Virus record (IMG/VR): IMGVR_UViG_3300037258_001212
Coordinates: 1 to 30,508 of that record
From: a virus
Length of the DNA: 30,508 nt
Direction: 5' to 3' (one strand)
Each line of letters opens with the position of its first letter. Positions within the stretch are counted from its first letter, which is position 1. The notes under the pieces were generated by a model, which saw only the letters and a list, made by a program, of their open reading frames with translations, was not told where the DNA came from and ran no database searches. A program made the translations under genes and the position numbers. Positions 13,422-21,385 of this stretch are shown here, in pieces.

Positions 13422-15458
13422 TTACTGCTTTGCATTAGCAACGGCGAAGCGTGCAATGAGACTGCCGAACATCTGACCGCCCAATGTGTTGGGGTGGATG
13501 GTGTCGAGCGTCGTGGTGCCCCAGTTGGTTGAGTTAATGCCAGAGGCCATCGACGCATCCAACACGGGCCAGCCATACATCCCACCGAACACAGCTTGTT
13601 CCGCTGCGATGATGTCGGTGAGTGTGCTGCCTGTAACGCGGCTCTGAAGATACGGTGTGACGGCGATAATAGTGGGCTGCACGGTAGGCGCATTAACCGC
13701 AATTGCAGCCTCAATAGTCGCGGCCACGAATTTGCAGTCCCCGTAGAAAGTAGTAGATGTTCCACCGAACGTGCTGGCTGCATCTGATGGAGTGCCGAGC
13801 GTGTCCCCGCCATCGTTCGTGCCGAACTCGACAACGATGAGCGATGCACCTGCAATCAACACGGCCACGTCTGCAACGGATGTAGACGCGCCGAACGCGC
13901 CAATCATGGCAACGCCACCACCGCCTGACATTCCCGGCGCACCGCTGAGTTGCAACACGGACGCAAACGACGGCGTGTAGTACAGGCCGAACGTGATGGA
14001 GTCTCCGAAGATGAACGCGGTTTTACCAGAGAACGGATTAGCAGTGCCGATGGATGCAGCGACGGTGGCAACTTTGCCATCCACGGTCGTCTGGTCGTAG
14101 ACATCGCCACTTTGATATGGAGAAGGCACAACAGTGCCATGTACCCACATAAGAGTGGCAAAGTCGCCGGTTCCGTAAGATACGCGGAAGTAAGCTGACC
14201 CGGCGGGTGCTGTGATGGTTGTGGTGCCTAAGACCGGAGTTCCCGTCGAAACACCTGTTATGAAGTTGAACGATTTGTCGTAGAAGAAAGCGGCGTTGCC
14301 AGCCGTATTGTTATTCGTCGTGCTTACCGATTGCCCCGGCACAACTGGCATCATGTCCGTAGTCGAGTAGCCCGACTGAGCGGTCAACGTGCCGCCTGAG
14401 TCGTAGTAGTCAGTCACCTTGCGACCGACGCGAACGAGATTGTTTACGGAGAGAGCCTGTGAGGAAACCTTGTTTAAGTCGGCTGCAACAGGCAATGCAG
14501 CAAGCATGGTGTTGGTGGCACTTTCGTCGTACACGTAACCACTGACATAGGTGCCGGGTACAGAGGAACCCCCCACAATCATTAGCGTGCCGACGACGGA
14601 CTGACCCGTGAAGCGCATGAAGAACGCACCGGAGGGTACGGTGACAGTGGTAGATTGACTACCGTCGTAGCTCAGTACGCTGCCACCAACCCCAGAGTAG
14701 TAAAGGACGTTGTAAGGCGCGGACGAAAACGTGATGGTCTCACCCGCCATGACCGGCATATAGTCGCTGCTGCTATAGCCGCTTGTCGTGGGGCTGGTGA
14801 TCGGAATGGGTGTGCCACCGTTCGACCCATCTGAGTTGAGATAGTTGTCAGTGCTTGCCGACAGGTACTTGTAACGATTTGCGGTCAAGCTCACACGGCT
14901 CAAGCTGTCACCAAGCTGTTCCGCCGTTACCCCACCACCATCAGCCCCAGTGGCACCCGTGGCACCCGTGGCACCTGTCGATCCGGTCGAACCGGTTGCA
15001 CCTGTTTCACCCTGTATACCTTGGATGCCTTGTATACCTTGCGGCCCGGATTGGATCGTGACCATCGTTCCCAAATTGGGGACGAAGGTGTCGAGACTGA
15101 ATGAGGCTCCAGATGGCTGAATGACGTAGCCGACCCCGAGGATATTGGTTCCCGTGTTGGGGTCGATGATTTCGACAGCGTAGCCAATGTTGGCGGGGTT
15201 GGTCAGGGAAACGTCAGGCAATTGGGGAGCGATGTCCGATCCGTCTGCGGTGATAACGCCATCCACGACCGGCCACGAGTATGGCTTGCTGACCATCTGG
15301 CCGGAACTGGTGCCGCCGACTCGAAAGCTGATGGGCGAGCCCGTGTTTGTATTGATGGCAGTGAACTGAATCTGGCCGGTCGCCAGTAGCTGGCCTTGCA
15401 ACGTGCCGTAGATGTTTGAACCCGTGATGAGGGTGTAGCCGGATGCGGCGGTAGACAT
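13422..15458 (-). CDS. Tail fibre/receptor-binding protein with collagen-like repeat and SGNH hydrolase domain
   Basis: 678 aa. Domains in order: an N-terminal beta domain (about 1-135, probably attachment to the tail); 13 Gly-X-Y triplets at residues 138-176 (GPQGIQGIQ... GATGATGAD), a trimerising collagen-like shaft; a duplicated beta domain (about 230-325 and 355-460, both with SGY(S)-x-x-D-x-MPV at the start and ending VxVYD-like); and a C-terminal SGNH/GDSL hydrolase. Its catalytic blocks are GDSI (485-488), GTND (546-549) and DTIH (652-655, catalytic Asp/His). It probably binds and de-esterifies a surface glycan. The start at 15458 is ATG; a hairpin holds the AGGGAG SD 10 nt upstream. 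Confidence 0.85.
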   Translation of the reverse strand: MSTAASGYTLITGSNIYGTLQGQLLATGQIQFTAINTNTGSPISFRVGGTSSGQMVSKPYSWPVVDGVITADGSDIAPQLPDVSLTNPANIGYAVEIIDPNTGTNILGVGYVIQPSGASFSLDTFVPNLGTMVTIQSGPQGIQGIQGIQGETGATGSTGSTGATGATGATGADGGGVTAEQLGDSLSRVSLTANRYKYLSASTDNYLNSDGSNGGTPIPITSPTTSGYSSSDYMPVMAGETITFSSAPYNVLYYSGVGGSVLSYDGSQSTTVTVPSGAFFMRFTGQSVVGTLMIVGGSSVPGTYVSGYVYDESATNTMLAALPVAADLNKVSSQALSVNNLVRVGRKVTDYYDSGGTLTAQSGYSTTDMMPVVPGQSVSTTNNNTAGNAAFFYDKSFNFITGVSTGTPVLGTTTITAPAGSAYFRVSYGTGDFATLMWVHGTVVPSPYQSGDVYDQTTVDGKVATVAASIGTANPFSGKTAFIFGDSITFGLYYTPSFASVLQLSGAPGMSGGGGVAMIGAFGASTSVADVAVLIAGASLIVVEFGTNDGGDTLGTPSDAASTFGGTSTTFYGDCKFVAATIEAAIAVNAPTVQPTIIAVTPYLQSRVTGSTLTDIIAAEQAVFGGMYGWPVLDASMASGINSTNWGTTTLDTIHPNTLGGQMFGSLIARFAVANAKQ

Positions 15459-15467
15459 AGGTGTTTC

Positions 15468-15486
15468 GCTCCCTACAAGAGGGAGC
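15468..15486 (-). promoter_or_regulatory. SD-sequestering hairpin before the fibre gene
   Basis: On the minus strand GCTCCCT pairs perfectly with AGGGAGC over a CTTGT loop. AGGGAG is the SD of the ATG at 15458 (about 10 nt spacing). Confidence 0.6.
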
Positions 15487-15499
15487 AAAAGTCACAGAA

Positions 15500-15769
15500 T
15501 TAGTGGGCAGTCGAAGGGCGACGTGCTCGCTGCTCATTGACTGCCTTCACGCTTCCAGCGACCAGATGCGGAGCGGCGGCAGCGATGCCACGCTGCACGG
15601 CAGCTTCTACCTGTGCTGGGTCGTTCGAGCCACGGGCGTCAATGTTCCAGTGGTGGGTTGTGCTGCCACCGAGACCGGACAGTTTGTAGTTTGGCGTGAC
15701 ATAACCACGGGCGGAGATAATCTCCGGTCCGTGTTCGCCGACCAATCGCCGGCCCGTCCATATAGCCAC
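15500..15769 (-). CDS. Frame-displaced C-terminal end of tape measure protein
   Basis: This reading frame carries the normal tape-measure ending that the main frame loses: VGEHGPEIISARGYVTPNY, then a Gly/His stretch and NDPAQVEAAVQRGIAAAAPH. The main frame gives GGYMDGPAIGRRTRTG instead; moving +1 at 15742-15743 restores GGYMDGPAI-VGEHGPEI, the typical form of this conserved motif. The segment up to the 15500 stop is intact and ends just before the fibre gene region. The coordinates mark the whole open frame; only the part below about 15742 is expected to be tape measure. Either a mutation, an assembly base error or a programmed +1 shift. Confidence 0.7.
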   Translation of the reverse strand: MAIWTGRRLVGEHGPEIISARGYVTPNYKLSGLGGSTTHHWNIDARGSNDPAQVEAAVQRGIAAAAPHLVAGSVKAVNEQRARRPSTAH

Positions 15770-18218
15770 CCGAAGCGAAGCCGGGGAGGATCGTTTTCAG
15801 CAGCCCACCGAATACCCCGCCGAGCTTGCCCGCAGCAGTGCCGGTGACCGAGCCGATGCCTTTTGCCACTGAATCCACGCCCGAGGCCATCCGCACATAC
15901 ATCGGATTAGAGGAAGAGCCTAGCTGTGCTCCCTTGCCGAGGCCGAACATGCCGAGGACTGAACTCTCGGCCTTATTGAGGCCGGTGCTGGCAACGCCAC
16001 GAAACAAGGACTCGCCGACACCTTTGAAGTTCGTCCGTTTGCCCATCATCCCGTTCAGGATTTGCTCATTCAGGCTTGTTAGCGTCGATGTGACGAGTTC
16101 ACGCATTTGCTTGGCGGCGTCGTGGGACGCTGCAACAAACTCCTCCAGACCGTCCTTTGCCCCGCCGAGCGCGGTGGAGCTATTAATTGCCCACTGATCG
16201 CTGACAGTCGTGCGAGAGGCTGTACCAGACACGGTTGCGATCTGAGCGTCCAACTCTTTGCCCTTGCCATCATCCAAATCCTGTTGGGTGAGCGCGGCTT
16301 TCTTGCTTTGAAGGATGGACAACTGGGCAGCATAGTCCGCTGCGTGATCTGCCGCCGCTTGGATCGCAGCATCGTGCTTCGTGAGAGCACCGGTGGATAC
16401 TTCATGCTCCCGCGTAAGGGCATTCAGAGAAAACGTGTTCTTCAGGTTCGCTTCGTCGAGCTTTGCCTGTGCAGCGGCCATGTGAGCGGCTTGCTCGTCC
16501 AATGTATCGGAGAGCCGCTGTGCGGTCTCATCCCAACGCTGGATGGTCTCTGCATTCTTCTTGGCCTCGGCGTCGAGCTTGCGTCCGGCCTCATCGAGGG
16601 CACGGAGCCATGCTTGGTTCGCATCGGCGAACTTGCTGAGTGCGAACTGATGGACTGCCTCGGCGACCTTTCCGGTGCCCTTTGCGGTCGCGTCAGCCAG
16701 TCGTTCCCAAAACGCGACCGTCTCACCGACCGTGACTTCATGGTCAGCCTTCAGGGCTGTGAACTGTGCCTCCATCGCCTTCGTTTTCTCGGCAATTTCT
16801 TTTGAAGTCTTGTCTCCGCTGGTGATGTCGCCCACTCCAGTGAAGCCGGACGTGTCGCCCCGCTGCGCGTTGCGTTGGCGGATCGCATCCATAATCGACC
16901 CGACTTGATCGGTCTGCGAAGGCTTGTTCAGACCGAGGGAAGACAGGAGCATATCAATGGACTTGCGCTGGTACTTCGTGGAATCGGCCAACAGGCCGCT
17001 GCCGAGCTTGGTGAACGTGCCGCCCGTAACGATGGCTGCAACGCCCGTGGCGGCTGCGGCCAAGTCGTAAACTCGGAAAGCCGCAAACTCAAAGGCACGA
17101 CCTATGCCCACCCCGATGTCCCTGAATGCCTCCATGGCACCGTTGCCGCCTGAGACGGTGTTGAGAATCTTATCGAGGGCAGGGAGCAAGCCCTCCGTGA
17201 AGGCCAGTCCCGCACCGGTAGCTTCCTGCCCCAATTCCTTGAGCCGCTGTTGGGTGTGCTCCAGAGCCTCGGCGGTTTCAGAATCCAGCATGTTGCCGGT
17301 TCGCTGAGCGGCGTCGTGGTACTCGTCCCAATGTTGGCCAAGTTCGATGATGGTCGGGATTTGGTCGGCACCGCTCTTGCCGAGCAAAGCGGTGGCGAGT
17401 TCTACGCGGCGGATTGGCGACTCGGTTGCTGCAAGGGTATCGGCGAACTTCTTGAACGCAACTTCGGCACCGTCCTGCCGACCGGCAAGCTCAGTGGCAT
17501 TGAGGCCAAGAGCCTTCATGAACGCAGAAGCCGTCTTGTTGCCTTCAGTCGCCTGACCGATGGTTTTATCCATCTTCGCTACGGCACTGGTCATGCCGTC
17601 AAAGTCCCCTCCTGTGACTGTTGCAGCATAATGCAGGGTGGATAGGGTCTCGACAGCGAGGCCGGTCTTCGCTGAGGCACGCTGGATCGTTTCACCGAAC
17701 TCTAGGGAGGCTTCGACAGCCTCGCGCATCTTGTTGACGAGGACTCCGGCGACGATGCCCGCCGCAGCTATGCCAGCCGTTGCGCCGGACATAGACTCAG
17801 TGATTCCCAAGCTGCCCAGATGTTCGGACAAGCGGTCGTGGAGATAGCCCCCAGTGCTCTGCGATTCCTTTTCAACAGCCGATGCCTCAGCCAGCCGCAT
17901 CTTGGCCGCTGTGAGGCGTTGCAGGGAAGCGGCCTGAGCGTTAGCGGCTGTGGCACCGTCGAGGTATCCACGGTTGATGTAGGTCTGAATTTTACCGTTG
18001 TCGGCGTATGCGGCCTTTTCGTCGGCCTTGGCTTTGACGATACGGAGACTTTGAGCAGAGACGGTATCGCCAGAGAATTTGGCAGCAAGAGCCTGTGCCT
18101 TCGCAGCCTGTTGGGCATCAATGGCGGCTTGCCGAGCGGAGGCACCGACACGAGCAATTTGTTTTGCCGCTGATTCAGCACCTGTCGCAGATACTTTGAT
18201 GTCTAGTTCGTTAGGCAT
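15639..18218 (-). CDS. Tape measure protein (main frame)
   Basis: Determines tail length and spans the tail tube. The main frame gives 859 aa: a coiled-coil start (SARQAAIDAQQAAKAQALAA), a hydrophobic segment near residues 145-165 (ATAGIAAAGIVAGVLVNK), the phage_tail_MAAB-like region (FGETIQRASAKTGLAVETL to LGKSGADQIPTIIELG), long helical Ala/Lys/Glu-rich stretches, and Gly/Ala-rich segments near the end (GKLGGVFGGLLKTILPGFA). The frame is broken near 15742, so the last 34 residues after GPAI are probably not authentic and the full protein would be about 906 aa. The start overlaps the gp10-like gene stop by 8 nt. Tape-measure identity is firm. Confidence 0.9.
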   Translation of the reverse strand: MPNELDIKVSATGAESAAKQIARVGASARQAAIDAQQAAKAQALAAKFSGDTVSAQSLRIVKAKADEKAAYADNGKIQTYINRGYLDGATAANAQAASLQRLTAAKMRLAEASAVEKESQSTGGYLHDRLSEHLGSLGITESMSGATAGIAAAGIVAGVLVNKMREAVEASLEFGETIQRASAKTGLAVETLSTLHYAATVTGGDFDGMTSAVAKMDKTIGQATEGNKTASAFMKALGLNATELAGRQDGAEVAFKKFADTLAATESPIRRVELATALLGKSGADQIPTIIELGQHWDEYHDAAQRTGNMLDSETAEALEHTQQRLKELGQEATGAGLAFTEGLLPALDKILNTVSGGNGAMEAFRDIGVGIGRAFEFAAFRVYDLAAAATGVAAIVTGGTFTKLGSGLLADSTKYQRKSIDMLLSSLGLNKPSQTDQVGSIMDAIRQRNAQRGDTSGFTGVGDITSGDKTSKEIAEKTKAMEAQFTALKADHEVTVGETVAFWERLADATAKGTGKVAEAVHQFALSKFADANQAWLRALDEAGRKLDAEAKKNAETIQRWDETAQRLSDTLDEQAAHMAAAQAKLDEANLKNTFSLNALTREHEVSTGALTKHDAAIQAAADHAADYAAQLSILQSKKAALTQQDLDDGKGKELDAQIATVSGTASRTTVSDQWAINSSTALGGAKDGLEEFVAASHDAAKQMRELVTSTLTSLNEQILNGMMGKRTNFKGVGESLFRGVASTGLNKAESSVLGMFGLGKGAQLGSSSNPMYVRMASGVDSVAKGIGSVTGTAAGKLGGVFGGLLKTILPGFASGGYMDGPAIGRRTRTGDYLRPWLCHAKLQTVRSRWQHNPPLEH

Positions 18219-18681
18219 ACTTCTTCACCGTCTCTTCCAGCACTTTCTGCATGGCTTCCTCAGCCGGGTGCAATGCCGCCTCGTAGCCAGTCCGAATGAA
18301 TGGAATGGCCGCGACTTCGCCGATGACCGTGCCTCCGGCACGGGCTCGGCCACCGGCCACAATTCGGTGTCCGTATTCGAGCCATCGAGCGACGTGGGCA
18401 ACATGCTTGTCCGGACCGACGCGGGCGGTCACTGGTTCGTCTTTTGTCATGTAAACGTGAATGCCATCGCGGACAGCACCGGGAGGCAGGGCATTGGAGC
18501 CAGCGAGTTCTTCCTGAAGTACAGGAGCGCGTTCCACCACCGCATCTTTGAAGACGTTGGCACCGGCACGCACCATTCGGACTTGTGCGGGACGGGCGAG
18601 GTCTCTGGCAAGTTCATCCATCTTGGCCGCGAGAGCGTCGAAGCCAGCGAAGTCATACGAGATGGATGGACAGTCAGCCAT
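18211..18681 (-). CDS. HK97 gp10-like tail/neck protein
   Basis: 156 aa. Pattern typical of HK97-gp10 family tail components: 'DFAGFDALAAKMDELARDL' N-terminal helix, 'GANVFKDAVVERAPV', 'ARVGPDKHVAHVARWLEYGH' and a C-terminal 'AIPFIRTGYEAA'. In relatives this protein closes the tail-terminator region. It is coupled to the G-T chaperone by a TAATG overlap and overlaps the tape measure start by 8 nt. In most HK97-like phages it lies before the major tail gene; here it follows the chaperones, an unusual order. Confidence 0.68.
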   Translation of the reverse strand: MADCPSISYDFAGFDALAAKMDELARDLARPAQVRMVRAGANVFKDAVVERAPVLQEELAGSNALPPGAVRDGIHVYMTKDEPVTARVGPDKHVAHVARWLEYGHRIVAGGRARAGGTVIGEVAAIPFIRTGYEAALHPAEEAMQKVLEETVKKYA

Positions 18682-19064
18682 TACGATCTTTTCCTACTCA
18701 GGTCAGGGAACATAGCGCGGATGCTCTGAGCGATTGCCTTCCGCCGCTTATGCGTCATTCGCTTCGACGTGGACTGGATACCTCGCTTGCGTGTCTCCCA
18801 TTGGCTCGGCATAAACTCCTTCGGAGCCATCGGCTTCGTGGGCGACCGGAACCCGGTGTTGACGACCGCCGAAGTAAGCTGTGCCAGCATGAATTCAGCG
18901 TGGTCACGTTCGGATGCACGGTAAGCGTTATGCCGGATCAGCAATGCATCAAGCTGACGCGGCGTCATCGCGTAGAACTCGTCGGGATTCAGTTGCAAGT
19001 CATATACAGCCGCCGACCAAAACCGCAGCCACAACTCCTCGTCGCTTAGGGTTGTGGCTGGCTG
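18681..19064 (-). CDS. Tail assembly chaperone T domain, reached by -1 frameshift
   Basis: This frame has no credible start of its own: TTG at 19034 lacks a properly spaced SD. It opens before the G stop and encodes QPATTLSDEE, then LWLRFWSAAVYDLQLNPDEF, MTPRQLDALLIRHN and a basic C-terminus. This is the typical T part of G/G-T chaperones, which recruit tail tube and tape measure. A -1 slip at the AAACCCC heptamer (19070-19064) would fuse 122 G residues to 127 residues here, giving a 249-aa G-T protein. The stop (TAA) overlaps the next ATG. Confidence 0.78.
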   Translation of the reverse strand, partial: QPATTLSDEELWLRFWSAAVYDLQLNPDEFYAMTPRQLDALLIRHNAYRASERDHAEFMLAQLTSAVVNTGFRSPTKPMAPKEFMPSQWETRKRGIQSTSKRMTHKRRKAIAQSIRAMFPDLSRKRS

Positions 19065-19429
19065 GGGTTTTCCTTGGCATCCTTATCCGCCTTGGGGATG
19101 CACGCGCTATAGGCGTCTCCCACGGCGTCATAGATACGTCCCAACTCGGGAATACTGATGAGCTTCTCCACCTCTACCGGAGTAATGTCCGGCTGGTGGG
19201 TAAGCATCGCAGCATAGAGCAGAGCCACAATTGTCTCAGCGTCCATATCCACGTAGAGAGCCCGAAGCAGATTGACCGCGATGCCAGCAGCGCGGAGCTT
19301 TGCCTGTGCATGAGCCATCGCGGCGAATGTGAAGCACAGATAGAACTCCTTGCCGTCGAGGATCAGGGGAATCTTGGGCAGTGTCGGATCAAGTTCTGGG
19401 TTCCCGGCGACTTTGCCTCTCTTCGCCAT
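19046..19429 (-). CDS. Tail assembly chaperone G
   Basis: 127 aa; assists tail tube assembly, not part of the virion in relatives. ATG at 19429 in a TAATG overlap with the tail tube stop. Core features: 'PKIPLILDGKEFYLCFTFAA', 'GIAVNLLRALYVDMDAETIV' and 'LLYAAMLTHQPDITPVEVEK', as in GTA/lambda-type chaperones. It ends with a charged/Pro-rich tail (KEN-PSQPQP) containing the slippery site. The 4-gene order (tube, G, G-T, then tape measure after gp10) supports the call. Confidence 0.8.
   Translation of the reverse strand: MAKRGKVAGNPELDPTLPKIPLILDGKEFYLCFTFAAMAHAQAKLRAAGIAVNLLRALYVDMDAETIVALLYAAMLTHQPDITPVEVEKLISIPELGRIYDAVGDAYSACIPKADKDAKENPSQPQP
19064..19070 (-). other. Programmed -1 frameshift site AAACCCC
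   Basis: On the minus strand the heptamer A-AAC-CCC matches X-XXY-YYZ in the G frame (codons AAC CCC), and slipping to AAA CCC preserves both pairings. It is 5 codons before the G stop. Downstream GC-rich, GGCUGCGG-like segments might add a stimulatory structure, though none is obvious. Confidence 0.6.
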
Positions 19430-19914
19430 TAGCTCGTCACCGTCCAAACGCCGTCGATTTCAACCGTGTAGGAAATCTCCGATGCCTTGGTGAGGTCGAT
19501 GTCGAACCCACCGGCTTCAGTGACAATGCCAGAGAAGGCGATCATGGTGCCAGTCGTCACTGGCGGCGAGGAATACTCGTAAACTTCCTCGTCCACGGGA
19601 AGCTGAATCTGGAAGTCGTAGGGAACGGTGGACGCAGCAGCAGCAAGCATTGCGGCCTGACCGGCGTCATTTGGAACCTGTAGGACGGTGAAGGTGAATG
19701 TGCCGTAGTCAGGCAACGTCGCCATCTTGCGTTTCGCCGGAGTGGCAAAGTTCGACACATCGACGGTTGGAACCTTGATGCCCGAGAACTTGGCGGTTGT
19801 GACTTCGCCGACTGGAGTGAATGTTTCGGACATACCGGGATATCCGGTAGGGAAACCGATAGACACTGTCGTGCCGATGGCGAGAGAAGATGCTTTGGAT
19901 GGTGATTGCGACAT
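19429..19914 (-). CDS. Major tail tube protein
   Basis: 161 aa. Forms the tail tube. Beta-rich profile with 'IGTTVSIGFPTGYPGMSETF', 'VGEVTTAKFSGIKVPTVDVS', the 'GTFTFTVLQVPNDAGQAAML' strand and C-terminal 'GFDIDLTKASEISYTVEIDG', matching lambda V/HK97-type tube proteins. The ATG has AGGAG 7 nt upstream, in the arm of a stable hairpin. It directly precedes the G chaperone by TAATG overlap, the expected order. Strong expression would be expected. Confidence 0.8.
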   Translation of the reverse strand: MSQSPSKASSLAIGTTVSIGFPTGYPGMSETFTPVGEVTTAKFSGIKVPTVDVSNFATPAKRKMATLPDYGTFTFTVLQVPNDAGQAAMLAAAASTVPYDFQIQLPVDEEVYEYSSPPVTTGTMIAFSGIVTEAGGFDIDLTKASEISYTVEIDGVWTVTS

Positions 19915-19921
19915 GGTGAGA

Positions 19922-19957
19922 CTCCTATAGGCGGGGGATAAATTGCCCTCGTATAGG
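19922..19957 (-). promoter_or_regulatory. SD-overlapping hairpin before the tail tube gene
   Basis: CCTATA (minus 19957-19952) pairs with TATAGG (19929-19924) with an inner six-position stem (one A/C mismatch) and a GC-rich core. The SD AGGAG at 19926-19922 starts within the 3' arm. It may also act as a terminator/processing stem after the preceding gene. Confidence 0.55.
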
Positions 19958-19980
19958 GGTCAGGTAGTTCAAAAAAGTGG

Positions 19981-20349
19981 CTATCCGTTGTAGAGGACGT
20001 AGAACTCGCAGACCGCTCTATACTGGCGAAGCTCGTCGTTAAAGAAGTCCTGATTCATAAGGTATGAAATGGACATCGAGCCCGACGTATAGCCGCTAAG
20101 AGCAGTCACCACGGCATTCCGTAAGGTCACGGCTTCGAGGTAGGTATTCGACCAGCAATTAACTTCGAAGCGATGACGTTGGTTGCCACGGGTCTTGAAG
20201 GTTGGTGTATTCGAGCCAGCGATGATCCGGTAGTCGATGGCGGGGAGCGTCGGCGTGTCCGGGAGTGCAGCAGGATACACGCGTGTTTCGCATATGGCGG
20301 TCACGGCTGTGGCGGTCGAGATTGCAGTGTAGAAATCGGTCTCGACCAT
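19981..20349 (-). CDS. Tail completion protein, DUF3168-like
   Basis: 122 aa. ATG at 20349 in a TAATG overlap with the adaptor gene; a longer in-frame reading upstream overlaps that gene and looks non-coding. Pattern typical of DUF3168: 'ISTATAVTAICETRVYPAAL', 'LPAIDYRIIAGSNTPTF', 'HRFEVNCWSNTYLEAVTLRN' and 'YRAVCEFYVLYNG' at the end. Members terminate the tail tube and connect to the head. The next gene is the tail tube, 66 nt away, with a hairpin in between. Confidence 0.78.
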   Translation of the reverse strand: MVETDFYTAISTATAVTAICETRVYPAALPDTPTLPAIDYRIIAGSNTPTFKTRGNQRHRFEVNCWSNTYLEAVTLRNAVVTALSGYTSGSMSISYLMNQDFFNDELRQYRAVCEFYVLYNG

Positions 20350-20705
20350 TAGGCGTCCTCGTCGAGCGAATAGCAGATGAGCAGGATTTCTTTGTTTGCG
20401 CGGTTGGGGTTCAGCACCGACTGAATCTCCAGCGTGTGTGTGATCCGCGTAAACGGATCGGTGTAGACGACACGCATGTTGGGTTGAATGACGACTTGAT
20501 ATTGCCACCGGATGGACACACGATAGGTGTTCTTGCCGACGAACTCGGCGGTGGAATAGATCAACTGGGAACGCTGGAAATCGACGTTCGCCCAGCAGCA
20601 AAGCACGGTCGTCCACTCTTGCAATTCCTGCCCAGCCGCATCTTGTGAGGTGGTCTGGGACTGAATTGCGATGGGTGTGTTGTAGTCGCTTGTGCGTGTA
20701 CGCAT
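20349..20705 (-). CDS. Head-tail adaptor (head closure) protein
   Basis: 118 aa, family of phage head-tail joining/adaptor proteins (SPP1 gp16-like, Phage_H_T_join). Features are 'DYNTPIAIQSQTTSQDAAGQ', the W-strand 'EWTTVLCCWANVDFQRSQ', 'GKNTYRVSIRWQYQVVIQPN' and 'RITHTLEIQSVLNPN' with a final short acidic end. ATG at 20705 is 8 nt downstream of the connector stop; its TAA overlaps the next ATG. Structure role inferred from family and neighbours. Confidence 0.8.
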   Translation of the reverse strand: MRTRTSDYNTPIAIQSQTTSQDAAGQELQEWTTVLCCWANVDFQRSQLIYSTAEFVGKNTYRVSIRWQYQVVIQPNMRVVYTDPFTRITHTLEIQSVLNPNRANKEILLICYSLDEDA

Positions 20706-20713
20706 GACGACCC

Positions 20714-21382
20714 CTATCTGTACCCGAACATCGACACACGTTCGGTATCGAGCAGGGCGTTGACGCCGAGTGGAATGTTCTTGAGCGGTAGCTCCGAGGA
20801 GTTCTCCCGGTTTGCGTACCAGTGGGCGACAAGCAAGAGAATCGCAAGCACGATTGTGTGTGGGCAGGTGTTGACCTCGACGCCGTCACCATAAGAACCC
20901 GCGACAAATGTGATCGCCACGGAGCCGGGGATATAGGTTGTAGACTCCGGCCAGATGTTGCCCCATGAGGGAGCGATCCGACCGGGGGTGGAAGTGGTGT
21001 CTACGTTGTATGCGGATGAGGGAACCGTCTGCATGGTGCCCGTGCCGTCAATGTAGGTGATCGACGTGACCGAGACGAGATTGGCACGCGGTATGTCAAT
21101 CGTCAGCTTGTCCCAAAAGAAGAATGGATAGTCGGTACGGGCGGCGGGGTTCAGACTGCTTTCGCCCCATGACAGGGGGAAGAAATCCATCGTGCGCTTC
21201 CACGTTTGGTTGAAGAACGCCCGGTGAGTATATTTCTCGCAGTAGGCACGGGCGGCGGAGATATAGATGGCGATGAGCGCGTCGTCGTTCGGGTAGCCCA
21301 CACGAAGGTGTTCCTTCGCCGTCGCCACGCTGACGGGCTCCACGGCTGGCGGTGTGACGAGTTTTAGACCGAGGGGTGGCAT
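20714..21382 (-). CDS. Head-tail connector protein (gp6-like)
   Basis: 222 aa. The N-terminus 'PVSVATAKEHLRVGYPNDDA' followed by 'LIAIYISAARAYCEKYTHRA' is the hallmark of gp6-like phage head-tail connectors, which sit under the portal. The middle is beta-rich (LVSVTSITYIDGTGTMQTVP), and the C-terminal helix 'HTIVLAILLLVAHWYANREN' is also family-typical. It starts 3 nt after the stop of the 73-aa gene. The GYxGD-style loop is 'GSYGDGVEVNTCP'. Confidence 0.87.
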   Translation of the reverse strand: MPPLGLKLVTPPAVEPVSVATAKEHLRVGYPNDDALIAIYISAARAYCEKYTHRAFFNQTWKRTMDFFPLSWGESSLNPAARTDYPFFFWDKLTIDIPRANLVSVTSITYIDGTGTMQTVPSSAYNVDTTSTPGRIAPSWGNIWPESTTYIPGSVAITFVAGSYGDGVEVNTCPHTIVLAILLLVAHWYANRENSSELPLKNIPLGVNALLDTERVSMFGYR

Positions 21383-21385
21383 GGG

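Noticed and set aside
15488-15488. TTG start extending the fibre by 10 residues
   Set aside because: It lies within the hairpin region and lacks an SD; the ATG at 15458 fits the AGGGAG SD.
18681-19034. T chaperone as an independent gene starting at TTG 19034
   Set aside because: GAGGAG lies directly against the TTG without proper spacing, and a slippery heptamer in the G frame explains the frame better.
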